Positions 51,212 through 59,838 of a stretch of 64,000 nt of DNA are shown piece by piece (position 1 is the stretch's first letter; each line of letters opens with the position of its first letter). The notes under the pieces were generated by a model. The model searched no databases and was not told where the DNA came from. It saw only the letters and a list, made by a program, of their open reading frames with translations. The DNA lies in contig NZ_JBLUWW010000006.1 in NCBI RefSeq assembly GCF_048323655.1, positions 248,001 to 312,000 of the forward strand. The letters are read 5' to 3'. The position numbers and the translations under genes were made by a program. The stretch comes from Salinimicrobium soli. Lineage in GTDB: Bacteria; Bacteroidota; Bacteroidia; Flavobacteriales; Flavobacteriaceae.

Positions 51212-52684
51212 ATGATTGCACACAACTCCCGGATTGTAGGCGAAGGATTAACGTACGACGACGTACTTTTAGTTCCCGCTTTTTCAGAGATCCTTCCCCG
51301 CGAAGTCAATATCCAATCCAAATTCACCCGGAATATAAGTATTAACGTTCCCATTGTTTCCGCTGCTATGGATACAGTGACCGAATCCAGTATGGCAATT
51401 GCCATGGCCAGGGAAGGGGGAATAGGAGTACTTCACAAGAATATGACGATCGAGCAGCAGGCTCTTAAGGTGCGTAAAGTGAAACGGGCAGAAAGTGGGA
51501 TGATCATTGATCCTGTTACCTTGCCTATTACCGCTAAAGTCCGCGATGCTAAAGAAAATATGCGCGAGCACAGTATCGGTGGGATTCCTATCGTTGATGA
51601 CGAAGGAAAACTTCTTGGAATTGTTACCAACCGTGACCTTCGTTTTGAAAAGAATAATGACCGGCCGATTTCTGAGGTTATGACTTCAGAGAATCTTGTC
51701 ACAGTTTCTGAAGGAACTTCTTTAGAAGAAGCTGAAGGTATTCTGCAGCAGAACAAGATCGAAAAATTACCGGTAGTTAATTCCGAAGATAAACTCGTTG
51801 GACTTATCACTTTTCGTGACATTACGAAACTCTCTCAAAAACCTATAGCCAACAAAGATAGCTTCGGAAGGCTACGTGTTGCAGCAGCCATTGGAGTCAC
51901 CGGAGATGCAGTTGATCGTGCCGGAGCTTTGGTTAAAGCCGGTGTGGATGCGATTGTGATAGATACTGCTCACGGGCATACCAAAGGAGTAGTTACCGTT
52001 CTAAAGGAAGTAAAGAAGAATTTCCCAGAGCTGGAAGTAGTGGTTGGAAATATCGCTACTGCCGAAGCAGCCAAATATTTAGTTGAGGCGGGAGCCGATG
52101 CTATTAAAGTAGGTATTGGACCCGGTTCAATATGTACGACCCGGGTGGTAGCCGGAGTAGGTTTTCCACAATTCTCGGCTGTTCTTGAGGTTGCAGCTGC
52201 TATAAAAGGCAGTGGTGTACCTGTAATTGCTGATGGAGGTATCCGTTATACTGGTGATATTCCAAAAGCTATTGCCGCCGGAGCCGACTGCGTAATGCTC
52301 GGTTCGCTATTAGCCGGGACTAAAGAATCTCCGGGAGAGACCATTATATACGAAGGCCGTAAATTCAAGTCATACCGCGGAATGGGTTCTGTAGAAGCTA
52401 TGAAGCAGGGTTCAAAGGACCGTTATTTCCAGGATGTGGAAGATGATATTAAAAAGCTGGTTCCGGAAGGTATTGTAGGGCGAGTGCCATACAAAGGTGA
52501 CCTTTTTGAAAGTATTCACCAGTTTGTGGGCGGTCTACGTGCCGGAATGGGGTATTGTGGCGCTAAAGATGTTCAGACTTTACAGGAGACGGCAAAGTTC
52601 GTAAAGATCACTTCTTCAGGAATTCATGAAAGTCATCCTCATAACGTAACCATCACAAAAGAATCTCCTAACTACAGCAGGTAA
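51212..52684 (+). CDS. guaB: Inosine-5'-monophosphate dehydrogenase
   Basis: The protein has 490 residues. A TIM barrel is interrupted by a CBS pair (about 95-205). The catalytic loop is G-I-G-P-G-S-I-C-T-T-R with Cys near 309, and the flap has Y-R-G-M-G-S near 390. It oxidises IMP to XMP, the committed step in GTP synthesis, in the cytoplasm. It is transcribed from its own promoter and ended by a strong hairpin. Confidence 0.96.
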   Translation: MIAHNSRIVGEGLTYDDVLLVPAFSEILPREVNIQSKFTRNISINVPIVSAAMDTVTESSMAIAMAREGGIGVLHKNMTIEQQALKVRKVKRAESGMIIDPVTLPITAKVRDAKENMREHSIGGIPIVDDEGKLLGIVTNRDLRFEKNNDRPISEVMTSENLVTVSEGTSLEEAEGILQQNKIEKLPVVNSEDKLVGLITFRDITKLSQKPIANKDSFGRLRVAAAIGVTGDAVDRAGALVKAGVDAIVIDTAHGHTKGVVTVLKEVKKNFPELEVVVGNIATAEAAKYLVEAGADAIKVGIGPGSICTTRVVAGVGFPQFSAVLEVAAAIKGSGVPVIADGGIRYTGDIPKAIAAGADCVMLGSLLAGTKESPGETIIYEGRKFKSYRGMGSVEAMKQGSKDRYFQDVEDDIKKLVPEGIVGRVPYKGDLFESIHQFVGGLRAGMGYCGAKDVQTLQETAKFVKITSSGIHESHPHNVTITKESPNYSR

Positions 52685-52698
52685 TAGGAATCTGAATA

Positions 52699-52742
52699 AA
52701 TTAAAAGAGGCTGTTCAAAATTTGAACAGCCTCTTTTAATTA
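52699..52742. terminator. Bidirectional terminator between guaB and ompH
   Basis: A perfect palindrome with arms of about 21 nt (AAAGAGGCTGTTC / GAACAGCCTCTTT at its core). It serves guaB and the convergent ompH gene. Confidence 0.92.
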
Positions 52743-52761
52743 TGGCAAAACGGTTTTTCTG

Positions 52762-53268
52762 TTACTTCGCAGAGATTCCAAGTTTTTCCATCACTTTGAG
52801 CGTAATGTCATACTGGTCTGAAGCGAAAGCAAGGTTATTTCCTGAAGCGTGGAAGATATGTGTATAATTCTCTGCTTTGATCACCTCTTCCATCGCAGCG
52901 TTGATCTTTTGGTAGTAAGGTTCAGAAAGCTCATTTCTCTTCATTTGCATCATTACAGTGGCCTTATTTCTAAAACCTTTGATCTCATTTTCCAGAGTAA
53001 TGATCTCATTTTCCTTGGTAGTCTTTTCTTCTTCTGTATAACCATTACTATTGGCCTGATAATCTTTCACCAGGGTCTCATACTTAGTTACGGTGGTTTC
53101 CAGCTCTTTTTGAAGGTCATTATTATAGGCTTTCAGTCCTTCATCCACCTGTGCCATTTCAGGCATTTGGCTAAGAATGTATTCTGCGTCAATGGTACCT
53201 ATTTTAGACTGTGCAAAAGTAGAAAGGCTCATTAAGGCCAATCCCAATACTAATACTGCTTTTTTCAT
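52762..53268 (-). CDS. OmpH/Skp-type periplasmic chaperone
   Basis: A 168-residue precursor with a signal peptide (1-19, ending T-F-A-Q). The mature protein begins K-I-G-T-I-D-A-E-Y-I-L and has two long coiled-coil helices (about 45-125) rich in Glu/Lys/Gln, the tentacles of Skp trimers, which carry unfolded outer-membrane proteins. A TATATTTG promoter element on this strand (53289-53296) lies 20 bp upstream. Confidence 0.9.
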   Translation of the reverse strand: MKKAVLVLGLALMSLSTFAQSKIGTIDAEYILSQMPEMAQVDEGLKAYNNDLQKELETTVTKYETLVKDYQANSNGYTEEEKTTKENEIITLENEIKGFRNKATVMMQMKRNELSEPYYQKINAAMEEVIKAENYTHIFHASGNNLAFASDQYDITLKVMEKLGISAK

Positions 53269-53288
53269 GAAATTGATTTTGTTTTTCG

Positions 53289-53296
53289 CAAATATA
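53289..53296 (-). promoter_or_regulatory. TAnnTTTG promoter element for ompH
   Basis: The minus strand reads TATATTTG, 20 bp before the start codon. Confidence 0.6.
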
Positions 53297-53344
53297 AACG
53301 AGCAGGTTTACTTTTTTAGGATCCTGTTAGGATAATTTCAGAAA

Positions 53345-53599
53345 TTATTCCTCATAAACTTGTCCGCGGTGTGGTTTTAATGCATCCCGAACAGCTTTCA
53401 TTTCGCTTTCGTGCACCACGATATAGGCGGTACTGTAGTCGGGATTTACCTTCTCAAATCCGGTAATATTAAGAGAAATATCATTGGTCTTCACAAACTC
53501 CTTGAGGTGCAAAGCATGATGTTCAGCTGTGCGCGTAGAATCAGGTCCGCGGAAATCCCATATCAATTTTAATTTTCGTTCATCTTTCTTATCGGTCAT
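53345..53599 (-). CDS. Hypothetical small protein, flavobacterial type
   Basis: The protein has 84 residues from the ATG at 53599. A longer frame (to 53641) would add 14 residues that come from the 19-nt inverted repeat, so the shorter start is preferred. It has no signal or membrane segment. Recognisable features are W-D-F-R-G-P-D-S, A-E-H-H-A-L-H-L and A-Y-I-V-V-H-E-S-E, a compact alpha/beta pattern. I know no function. On the minus strand, TACTTTTG at 53654-53647 is its likely promoter, and the repeat sits in the leader. Confidence 0.7.
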   Translation of the reverse strand: MTDKKDERKLKLIWDFRGPDSTRTAEHHALHLKEFVKTNDISLNITGFEKVNPDYSTAYIVVHESEMKAVRDALKPHRGQVYEE

Positions 53600-53619
53600 A
53601 TTCTTAGCTTTTAGTTCTT

Positions 53620-53638
53620 TCAAAAATGCCATTTTTGA
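53620..53638. repeat. 19-nt inverted repeat TCAAAAATGCCATTTTTGA
   Basis: Perfect 8-bp arms (TCAAAAAT / ATTTTTGA) around GCC. The same 19 bases occur at 21827-21845 inside lnt, and close variants lie at five other places. Here it lies between divergent promoters. Confidence 0.7.
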
Positions 53639-53646
53639 CACCCTTT

Positions 53647-53654
53647 CAAAAGTA
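53647..53654 (-). promoter_or_regulatory. TAnnTTTG promoter element for the small hypothetical gene
   Basis: The minus strand reads TACTTTTG 48 bp before the ATG, just upstream of the 19-nt inverted repeat. Confidence 0.5.
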
Positions 53655-53711
53655 TACTTTTTTTTCTGCTCTGTCGTTTTACTAAGTAGTTGGTAAAGAT
53701 GGCAGAATTCT

Positions 53712-53719
53712 TATTTTTG
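53712..53719 (+). promoter_or_regulatory. TAnnTTTG promoter element, short leader, for the SurA-like operon
   Basis: TATTTTTG ends 7 bp before the ATG at 53727. A TTG at 53690-53692, 19 bp upstream, fits the -33 position. Confidence 0.7.
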
Positions 53720-53726
53720 CCTATTC

Positions 53727-54605
53727 ATGTATTCTCACAATCCTTTGAAAAAATTAAAAAGTATATCTTCTGTGTTTCTTCTGATGCTGCTGCTTCCCGG
53801 TTGCAGTTTTTTTGAAAAAACAGAAGACAGGGAAGTGGTTGCCAGGGTAAACGGTTCCTATTTATATAAAGAAGATGTCAACTCCCTGATCTCTGAGAAT
53901 ACCTCTCCAGAAGACAGTGCCTTATTGGTCTCTAACTTCATAAATCGCTGGGCGACCCAAAAGTTGTTGATCGATCGTGCAAAAGTGAATTTGAGTGACG
54001 AGCAATTGAGGGAGTTTGATAAGCTTGTACAGAATTATCAAAATGAACTCTATGCCAAGGCTTATACCGATGCTATTGTTGCCCGACAACTGGATACGAG
54101 CATTAGCATGGAAGCCGCTGAGCAATATTACGAAGAGAATGGAGAGAACTTTCTGCTGAATGATGACCTTGTTAAACTAAGGTACATCAATCTTTCCAAG
54201 CAAAATTCCGATTTTGAAAAGATAAAGACCCAATTCCGACGTTTTAATGAGGAAGATAAACAGGCTTTGTTGGATATGGCCATTCAGTTTAATTCGTATT
54301 CCTTGAATGATTCGGTTTGGGTAAAAACCAAACAGGTCTATGAAAAGATCAGGCCGTTAACCCCTCAAAATGATCAGGAATTCTTAAAAAACAAGAATTT
54401 TTTGCAACTCGAAGATTCATTAGGAGTATATTTGATCTCTGTTGAAGATGTGAAATTGCGCAATGAACAAGCCCCTTTGGAATATTCTTTGCCAAACATC
54501 AAACAGATCCTTCTGAATAAAAGAAAACTTGAACTTATCAAGAAATTAGAAAAAGACATTACTCAAGATGCTATTAAAAACGACAAATTTGAAATCTATA
54601 ATTAA
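53727..54605 (+). CDS. Peptidyl-prolyl isomerase-like lipoprotein (SurA/PrsA N-domain)
   Basis: A 292-residue precursor. The lipobox L-L-P-G-C (Cys26) follows a basic, hydrophobic signal, then V-A-R-V-N-G-S-Y-L-Y-K-E-D, the start motif of SurA/PrsA chaperones. No parvulin catalytic domain is obvious, so it may be a chaperone without isomerase activity. It overlaps the next gene, surA, by 38 bp, so the pair is translated together. Outer-membrane protein folding is the likely role. Confidence 0.82.
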   Translation: MYSHNPLKKLKSISSVFLLMLLLPGCSFFEKTEDREVVARVNGSYLYKEDVNSLISENTSPEDSALLVSNFINRWATQKLLIDRAKVNLSDEQLREFDKLVQNYQNELYAKAYTDAIVARQLDTSISMEAAEQYYEENGENFLLNDDLVKLRYINLSKQNSDFEKIKTQFRRFNEEDKQALLDMAIQFNSYSLNDSVWVKTKQVYEKIRPLTPQNDQEFLKNKNFLQLEDSLGVYLISVEDVKLRNEQAPLEYSLPNIKQILLNKRKLELIKKLEKDITQDAIKNDKFEIYN

Positions 54606-56016
54606 TCACGCAGCAGTTGTTATTTTCACTGCTGTTTTTGCTACTGCACAGGCCCAGGAAGTGGTGGTGACCGATAGTACGGCTATCCAGGAAACCGCAA
54701 TCCCGGTAAGAGATTCCCTTAAAAACTCACAGAAATTCAAAGTTGACGGAGTGGCCGCGGTTGTGGGTGATTTCGTGGTTTTGGATAGTGATATCGATAA
54801 AATGTACATTGAACTGCAAAGTCAGGGAGCTTCTATTAAAGATGTAACTCCTTGCAGTCTTGCCGGAAGGTTGATGGAGAACAAGCTTTATGCTCATCAC
54901 GCTATTCAGGATAGTATCATAGTCTCAGATGCTGAGATCAATGCGAATGTAGATCAGCAGTTATCTTACATGACCCAACAGGTGGGATCTTTGGAAAAAG
55001 TGCTGGAGTTCTATAAAAAGGACAATGAAGCAGAATTTAGAGCAGAACTTTTTGAGATCAACAAGCAAAACAGGTTGGCCGGAGAAATGCAACGCAAGAT
55101 TGTAGATGCGGTAGAGATCACTCCGGAAGAAGTTAGGGAGTTCTTTAGCAGTATTCCTGAAGATGAGCGGCCGGTGTTTGGGGATGAGGTTGAGATCGCA
55201 CAGATCGTGGTGAAACCTGAAATTCCTCAGAAAGAAAGACAACGTATCATTGATCGTTTGAACGAAATGCGTGCTGATATTGTGGAGAACGGTGCAAGTT
55301 TTGCTACCAAGGCGGTATTATACTCTCAGGATCCCGGTTCACGTTCTTCCGGTGGAAAGATTTCCCTTTCCAGAAAAGATCCTTTTGTAAAAGAATTTAA
55401 AGATGCAGCTTTCAGTCTTCAGGAAGGAGAGGTAAGCGAACCTTTTGAAACGGAGTTTGGGTACCATATTCTTACCGTAGATAAGATCCGCGGGCAACAG
55501 GTAGATGTTAGGCATATCCTCCTTATTCCCGATGTGACCGAAGAGACCAAACAGAAAGCCTTTGAAGAAATTCAGAATGTGCGCGAAAAGATCGCCAGTG
55601 GCGAATTAAAGTTCGGAGTAGCTGCACGCGAAGTGTCTGACGAAAAAGAAACAAGAGAGAGCGGCGGACAATTGGTGAATCCTACTACTGGAGATACGCG
55701 TTTTGAGCTCTCCAAGATTGATCCTTTATTATACGAGCAGGTTGTAAACCTGAAAGAAGGAGAGGTTTCAAGAGTGATCACAGATCAGGATAACACCGGT
55801 CGTCCTTTCTACAAGATCATAACGGTCACCAATCGTTTTACGGAACACAAGGCGAATTACGCTCAGGATTATAACAAGATCAAAGATCTTGCTTTGCGTG
55901 ATAAACAATTGAAAGCAATTGAAGACTGGCAGAGAGAAAAGATAAAAGATACGTATATTAAGGTCAACGGAGAGTATCGCGAATGTGACTTTTCGAGTAA
56001 CTGGCTAAAACAGTAG
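54568..56016 (+). CDS. surA: Periplasmic chaperone/peptidyl-prolyl isomerase SurA
   Basis: A 482-residue precursor with a signal peptide (about 1-30, ending A-Q-A-Q). The N-terminal chaperone domain (V-D-G-V-A-A-V-V-G-D near 50-60) is followed by two parvulin domains of about 200-300 and 310-420 (H-I-L near 295 and R-H-I-L-L-I near 325). It helps fold outer-membrane beta-barrels in the periplasm. The ATG at 54568 sits inside the previous gene. It is followed 7 bp later by a MoxR ATPase. Confidence 0.92.
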   Translation: MLLKTTNLKSIINHAAVVIFTAVFATAQAQEVVVTDSTAIQETAIPVRDSLKNSQKFKVDGVAAVVGDFVVLDSDIDKMYIELQSQGASIKDVTPCSLAGRLMENKLYAHHAIQDSIIVSDAEINANVDQQLSYMTQQVGSLEKVLEFYKKDNEAEFRAELFEINKQNRLAGEMQRKIVDAVEITPEEVREFFSSIPEDERPVFGDEVEIAQIVVKPEIPQKERQRIIDRLNEMRADIVENGASFATKAVLYSQDPGSRSSGGKISLSRKDPFVKEFKDAAFSLQEGEVSEPFETEFGYHILTVDKIRGQQVDVRHILLIPDVTEETKQKAFEEIQNVREKIASGELKFGVAAREVSDEKETRESGGQLVNPTTGDTRFELSKIDPLLYEQVVNLKEGEVSRVITDQDNTGRPFYKIITVTNRFTEHKANYAQDYNKIKDLALRDKQLKAIEDWQREKIKDTYIKVNGEYRECDFSSNWLKQ

Positions 56017-56023
56017 AAATTGT

Positions 56024-56977
56024 ATGTCTGATGTAGAAGCGGTAAAGAATCTCGTCACCCGGCACCAGCAACTTCGGCAGGAAATTGCCAAGAAGATTGT
56101 GGGGCAGCAGGAGGTGGTTGATCAGATACTGCTATCTATTTTCTCCGGAGGACATTCTTTACTCATCGGAGTTCCGGGATTGGCAAAGACCTTAATGGTC
56201 AATACCATTGCCGAGGCTCTGGGTTTGCACTTCAAGAGGATCCAGTTTACGCCGGATCTAATGCCGAGTGATATTCTGGGATCAGAAATTCTGGATGAGA
56301 ATCGACAGTTTAAATTCATTAAAGGACCTGTTTTCGGGAATATTATTCTGGCTGACGAGATCAATAGAACACCACCCAAGACCCAGGCGGCGCTTTTAGA
56401 GGCAATGCAGGAAAGAGCGGTGACTGTGGCCGGGCAACACTATAAATTGAATCTGCCATACTTTGTACTTGCTACCCAAAATCCTATTGAACAGGAAGGG
56501 ACCTATCCCTTACCTGAAGCCCAGCTAGACAGATTCATGTTTGCTATTAAACTTGATTATCCAAGTTTCGAAGAGGAGGTTGAGGTAGTGAAGACTACTA
56601 CCTCAGACGAAGAGGCTTTTATAAATCCTCTTTTCTCGGCGAAAGAAATTGTGGATTTTCAACATCTTATCCGTCGGATACCTGTGGCAGATAATGTGGT
56701 GGAATATGCAGTAAACCTTGTGAGCAAGACCCGTCCTGCAGGAGACAAAGCTACAGATCTTGTGAGGGAGTTTGTCGATTGGGGTGCAGGGCCAAGAGCT
56801 TCTCAAAACCTCATTTTAGGAGCCAAAGCCCACGCAGCTGTAAACGGCAAATATTCTCCCGATATTGAAGATGTGCAGGCTGTGGCTTTCGGAATACTTC
56901 GGCACCGGGTGATCAAAAATTATAAGGCCGAAGCAGAAGGTATATCTGAAGAAGATATTATCAAGACCTTATTCTGA
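56024..56977 (+). CDS. MoxR family AAA+ ATPase
   Basis: The protein has 317 residues. Walker A G-V-P-G-L-A-K-T-L lies near 46-54, Walker B I-I-L-A-D-E-I-N-R-T near 107-116, with A-T-Q-N-P-I-E-Q-E-G (sensor 1) near 150 and a late arginine finger region. MoxR proteins act as chaperones that help insert cofactors or assemble complexes, usually next to DUF58 and von Willebrand A genes. Here it follows surA by 7 bp, and no such partner is adjacent. Its target is unknown. Confidence 0.9.
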   Translation: MSDVEAVKNLVTRHQQLRQEIAKKIVGQQEVVDQILLSIFSGGHSLLIGVPGLAKTLMVNTIAEALGLHFKRIQFTPDLMPSDILGSEILDENRQFKFIKGPVFGNIILADEINRTPPKTQAALLEAMQERAVTVAGQHYKLNLPYFVLATQNPIEQEGTYPLPEAQLDRFMFAIKLDYPSFEEEVEVVKTTTSDEEAFINPLFSAKEIVDFQHLIRRIPVADNVVEYAVNLVSKTRPAGDKATDLVREFVDWGAGPRASQNLILGAKAHAAVNGKYSPDIEDVQAVAFGILRHRVIKNYKAEAEGISEEDIIKTLF

Positions 56978-57192
56978 TCCATTATTTATTCCCTAAATAT
57001 TAAGGTCCTAAAAAGGGAATTTTAGGTCTCTGGTATTCTACATTCCAAAGATTTTAAGCCCCTGCTTTAATAATTTTTTCATTCTAAAAAATGATATTGG
57101 TGAGGAAATTGCCAATTTCTCATTCATGATGCTATAATATGCGATTTAGTTAATTTTTAGTGGATAATTTTCAGAAGTGCTAAAAAATATTC

Positions 57193-57207
57193 ATTTAAAA
57201 TTAGTCT
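57193..57207. promoter_or_regulatory. 15-mer shared with the porin upstream region
   Basis: ATTTAAAATTAGTCT is identical to 48698-48712. It lies 35 bp before the aconitase -7 element, a position suited to an activator or repressor site. Aconitase is an iron-sulfur enzyme, which makes iron control possible; this is inference. Confidence 0.5.
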
Positions 57208-57241
57208 TTAGTTATAATTTTTAATCTTCACCTATAATTAG

Positions 57242-57249
57242 TAATTTTG
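57242..57249 (+). promoter_or_regulatory. TAnnTTTG promoter element for aconitase
   Basis: TAATTTTG lies 32 bp before the ATG at 57282. TTTT at 57219-57222 is 19 bp upstream, one base from the -33 consensus. Confidence 0.65.
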
Positions 57250-57281
57250 CAGAACTTCAGAACAAAAAAATAAATAAGACT

Positions 57282-59549
57282 ATGGCTTACGATATTGATA
57301 TGATCAAAAAGGTTTACAGCCAAATGGCAGAGCGTGTAAATGCTGCACGTGAAGCTGTTGGAAAGCCTTTGACTCTTTCAGAAAAGATCCTTTATTCTCA
57401 CCTGTGGGATGGAAAACCTACTCAGAAATTTACCCGCGGAAAAGACTACGTTGATTTTGCTCCGGACAGGATCGCCTGCCAGGATGCAACTGCCCAAATG
57501 GCTTTGTTGCAGTTCATGCAAGCAGGGAAAAAGACGGTAGCTGTTCCAACAACTGTACACTGTGATCACTTGATCCAGGCTAAACTGGGAGCTCAATTTG
57601 ACCTTCCAAGCGCCAAAAAATCAAGTGACGAGGTTTTTGATTTCCTTGAATCAGTTTCGAATAAGTACGGAATAGGTTTCTGGAAACCGGGTGCAGGTAT
57701 TATCCACCAGGTTGTTCTTGAGAATTATGCTTTTCCGGGAGGAATGATGATCGGTACCGATTCTCACACGGTGAATGCCGGTGGATTGGGAATGGTAGCT
57801 ATTGGAGTTGGTGGTGCAGATGCAGTTGATGTAATGGCCGGAATGCCATGGGAGCTAAAAATGCCAAAATTGATCGGGGTTAAGTTGACCGGAAAACTTT
57901 CGGGATGGACTGCTCCAAAAGATGTGATCTTAAAAGTAGCCGGAATTCTTACCGTAAAAGGGGGAACTGGAGCTATTATTGAATATTTCGGAGAAGGAGC
58001 ACAATCTATGTCCTGTACCGGAAAAGGAACTATTTGTAACATGGGTGCCGAAGTAGGGGCTACGACTTCTACTTTTGGTTATGACGATTCAATGGAGCGT
58101 TACCTGCGTGCCACAAATCGTACTGATGTTGCCGATGCAGCAAATGAAGTAAAAGAGCACCTAACCGGCGATGCCGAAGTTTATGCAAATCCTGAGCAGT
58201 ATTTCGATGAGGTGATCGAGATCAATCTTTCCGAACTGAAGCCTCACCTTAACGGTCCGTTTACACCAGACCTTGCTACACCTATTTCAGAAATGGGCAA
58301 AAAAGCAAAAGAGAACGACTGGCCTATTAATGTGGACTGGGGATTGATAGGTTCGTGTACTAACTCTTCATACGAAGATCTTACCCGTGCTGCTTCCATT
58401 GCGAAACAGGCAGTTGATAAAAAAGTTAAAGCAAAATCAGATTTCGGAATAAATCCCGGGTCTGAACAGATACGTTTTACTGCGGAAAGGGATGGTTTAC
58501 TTCAGATCTTCGAAGATCTTGACGCTACTATCTTTACGAATGCCTGCGGGCCATGTATTGGTCAGTGGGACCGAAGTGACCGTAAAGGCGATGAGAAGAA
58601 TACCATCGTGCATTCCTTCAATCGGAATTTTTCTAAAAGAGCCGATGGGAACCCTAACACACATGCGTTTGTAGGATCTCCTGAAATGGTGGCTGCAATT
58701 GCAATTTCCGGAAGACTGGATTTTGATCCAACTACAGATACCCTTTTGAATGAGGATGGAGAACATGTAAAATTGGACGAGCCTACAGGACTTGAATTAC
58801 CTCCAAAAGGTTTTGATGTGGAAGATCCGGGTTACCTGGCCCCTACAGAAGATGGTTCTTCTGTAGAGGTGAAAGTTAGTCCGACTTCTGAAAGATTGCA
58901 GTTGTTGGAACCTTTTGAGCCATGGGATGGTAAGAACCTGATGGGTGCAAAACTTTTGATCAAAGCCTTCGGAAAATGTACTACTGACCATATCTCTATG
59001 GCGGGTCCATGGTTAAGATTCAGAGGACACCTGGATAATATTTCGAACAACTGTCTTATTGGAGCTGTGAATGCTTTCAACAAGAAGACAAACTTCGTGA
59101 AGAGCCAGATCACCGGGGAATATGACGGAGTACCGAATACACAGAGAAAATACAAGGCAGCCGGTATTCCTACTGTTGTAGTGGGAGATCATAACTACGG
59201 AGAAGGATCCTCCCGTGAGCATGCTGCAATGGAACCAAGACACCTGGGTGTTAAGGTGGTGCTGGTGAAATCTTTTGCAAGAATTCATGAGACTAACCTT
59301 AAGAAACAGGGAATGTTGGGTATCACATTTGCTAATGAGAACGATTACGATCTTATTCAGGAAGATGATACCTTCAACTTTATAGATCTTGAAGATTTTG
59401 CACCAGACAAGCAGCTTACGATCGAGATCGTACATGCTGACGGTTCAAAAGATACTATAAAAGCAAATCATACTTATAACCTTCCTCAAATAGAGTGGTA
59501 TAAGGAAGGTTCTGCTCTTAACCTTATCAAAAAGCAGAATGCCGCATAA
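57282..59549 (+). CDS. Aconitate hydratase
   Basis: A 755-residue enzyme of the mitochondrial-type aconitase subclass. The [4Fe-4S] ligands are C359 (G-S-C-T-N-S-S), C422 and C425 (N-A-C-G-P-C-I-G). The C-terminal swivel domain has G-D-H-N-Y-G-E-G-S-S-R-E-H near 640-652. It interconverts citrate and isocitrate in the TCA cycle. Its upstream region shares a 15-mer with the porin gene. A terminator follows. Confidence 0.95.
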   Translation: MAYDIDMIKKVYSQMAERVNAAREAVGKPLTLSEKILYSHLWDGKPTQKFTRGKDYVDFAPDRIACQDATAQMALLQFMQAGKKTVAVPTTVHCDHLIQAKLGAQFDLPSAKKSSDEVFDFLESVSNKYGIGFWKPGAGIIHQVVLENYAFPGGMMIGTDSHTVNAGGLGMVAIGVGGADAVDVMAGMPWELKMPKLIGVKLTGKLSGWTAPKDVILKVAGILTVKGGTGAIIEYFGEGAQSMSCTGKGTICNMGAEVGATTSTFGYDDSMERYLRATNRTDVADAANEVKEHLTGDAEVYANPEQYFDEVIEINLSELKPHLNGPFTPDLATPISEMGKKAKENDWPINVDWGLIGSCTNSSYEDLTRAASIAKQAVDKKVKAKSDFGINPGSEQIRFTAERDGLLQIFEDLDATIFTNACGPCIGQWDRSDRKGDEKNTIVHSFNRNFSKRADGNPNTHAFVGSPEMVAAIAISGRLDFDPTTDTLLNEDGEHVKLDEPTGLELPPKGFDVEDPGYLAPTEDGSSVEVKVSPTSERLQLLEPFEPWDGKNLMGAKLLIKAFGKCTTDHISMAGPWLRFRGHLDNISNNCLIGAVNAFNKKTNFVKSQITGEYDGVPNTQRKYKAAGIPTVVVGDHNYGEGSSREHAAMEPRHLGVKVVLVKSFARIHETNLKKQGMLGITFANENDYDLIQEDDTFNFIDLEDFAPDKQLTIEIVHADGSKDTIKANHTYNLPQIEWYKEGSALNLIKKQNAA

Positions 59550-59569
59550 GGTAATTCACATAGATTGAT

Positions 59570-59600
59570 AAAAACTCCTGCTTTTGGCGGGAGTTTTTTG
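59570..59600 (+). terminator. Terminator of aconitase
   Basis: The stem AAAACTCCTGC / GCGGGAGTTTT (one G-T pair) has a TTTTG-type loop and is followed by T6. Confidence 0.85.
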
Positions 59601-59714
59601 TTTTGATAGTTTCAGTGTATCCAAAAAGGAACGAGTTAGTATGACTGGAAACAGATAGGGTGCTTCAAAGTGGTTCGAGGAAAAGATTTGAGAATCATTA
59701 TGAGGTGAAATAAA

Positions 59715-59826
59715 AAAGAGGCAATTCATGTTGAATTGCCTCTTTCAAAAAGTAGATGAGAGACTTCGGTAGAAGAATCTACCGAAGCATATATCAAGTA
59801 ATTTTTGCCCCCCAGTAAAAATTACT
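59715..59826. other. Three consecutive perfect hairpins, possible terminator or small RNA
   Basis: Hairpin 1 at 59715-59745 (14-bp arms AAAGAGGCAATTCA / TGAATTGCCTCTTT) looks like a terminator. Hairpin 2 is at 59764-59787 (CTTCGGTAGA / TCTACCGAAG, loop AGAA). Hairpin 3 is at 59797-59826 (AGTAATTTTT / AAAAATTACT). The gap between aconitase and the next gene holds no coding frame, and hairpin 3 ends just past the stop of the minus-strand gene. One or two could terminate transcription; three in 112 bp is more than needed. Confidence 0.55.
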
Positions 59827-59838
59827 CATTCTCATCTA

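Larger units (their letters stand above)
56978..57281. other. 304-bp intergenic region with aconitase regulatory sequences
   Basis: No gene fits here. It is AT-rich, with a 7-bp dyad GAAATTGCCAATTTC at 57105-57119, the 15-mer ATTTAAAATTAGTCT at 57193-57207 shared with the porin promoter, and the TAATTTTG element at 57242. No terminator for moxR is evident. Confidence 0.6.

Noticed and set aside
56978..57281. Riboswitch or RNA thermometer before aconitase
   Set aside because: No conserved stem pattern or known aptamer was recognised; only one short dyad and a promoter were found.
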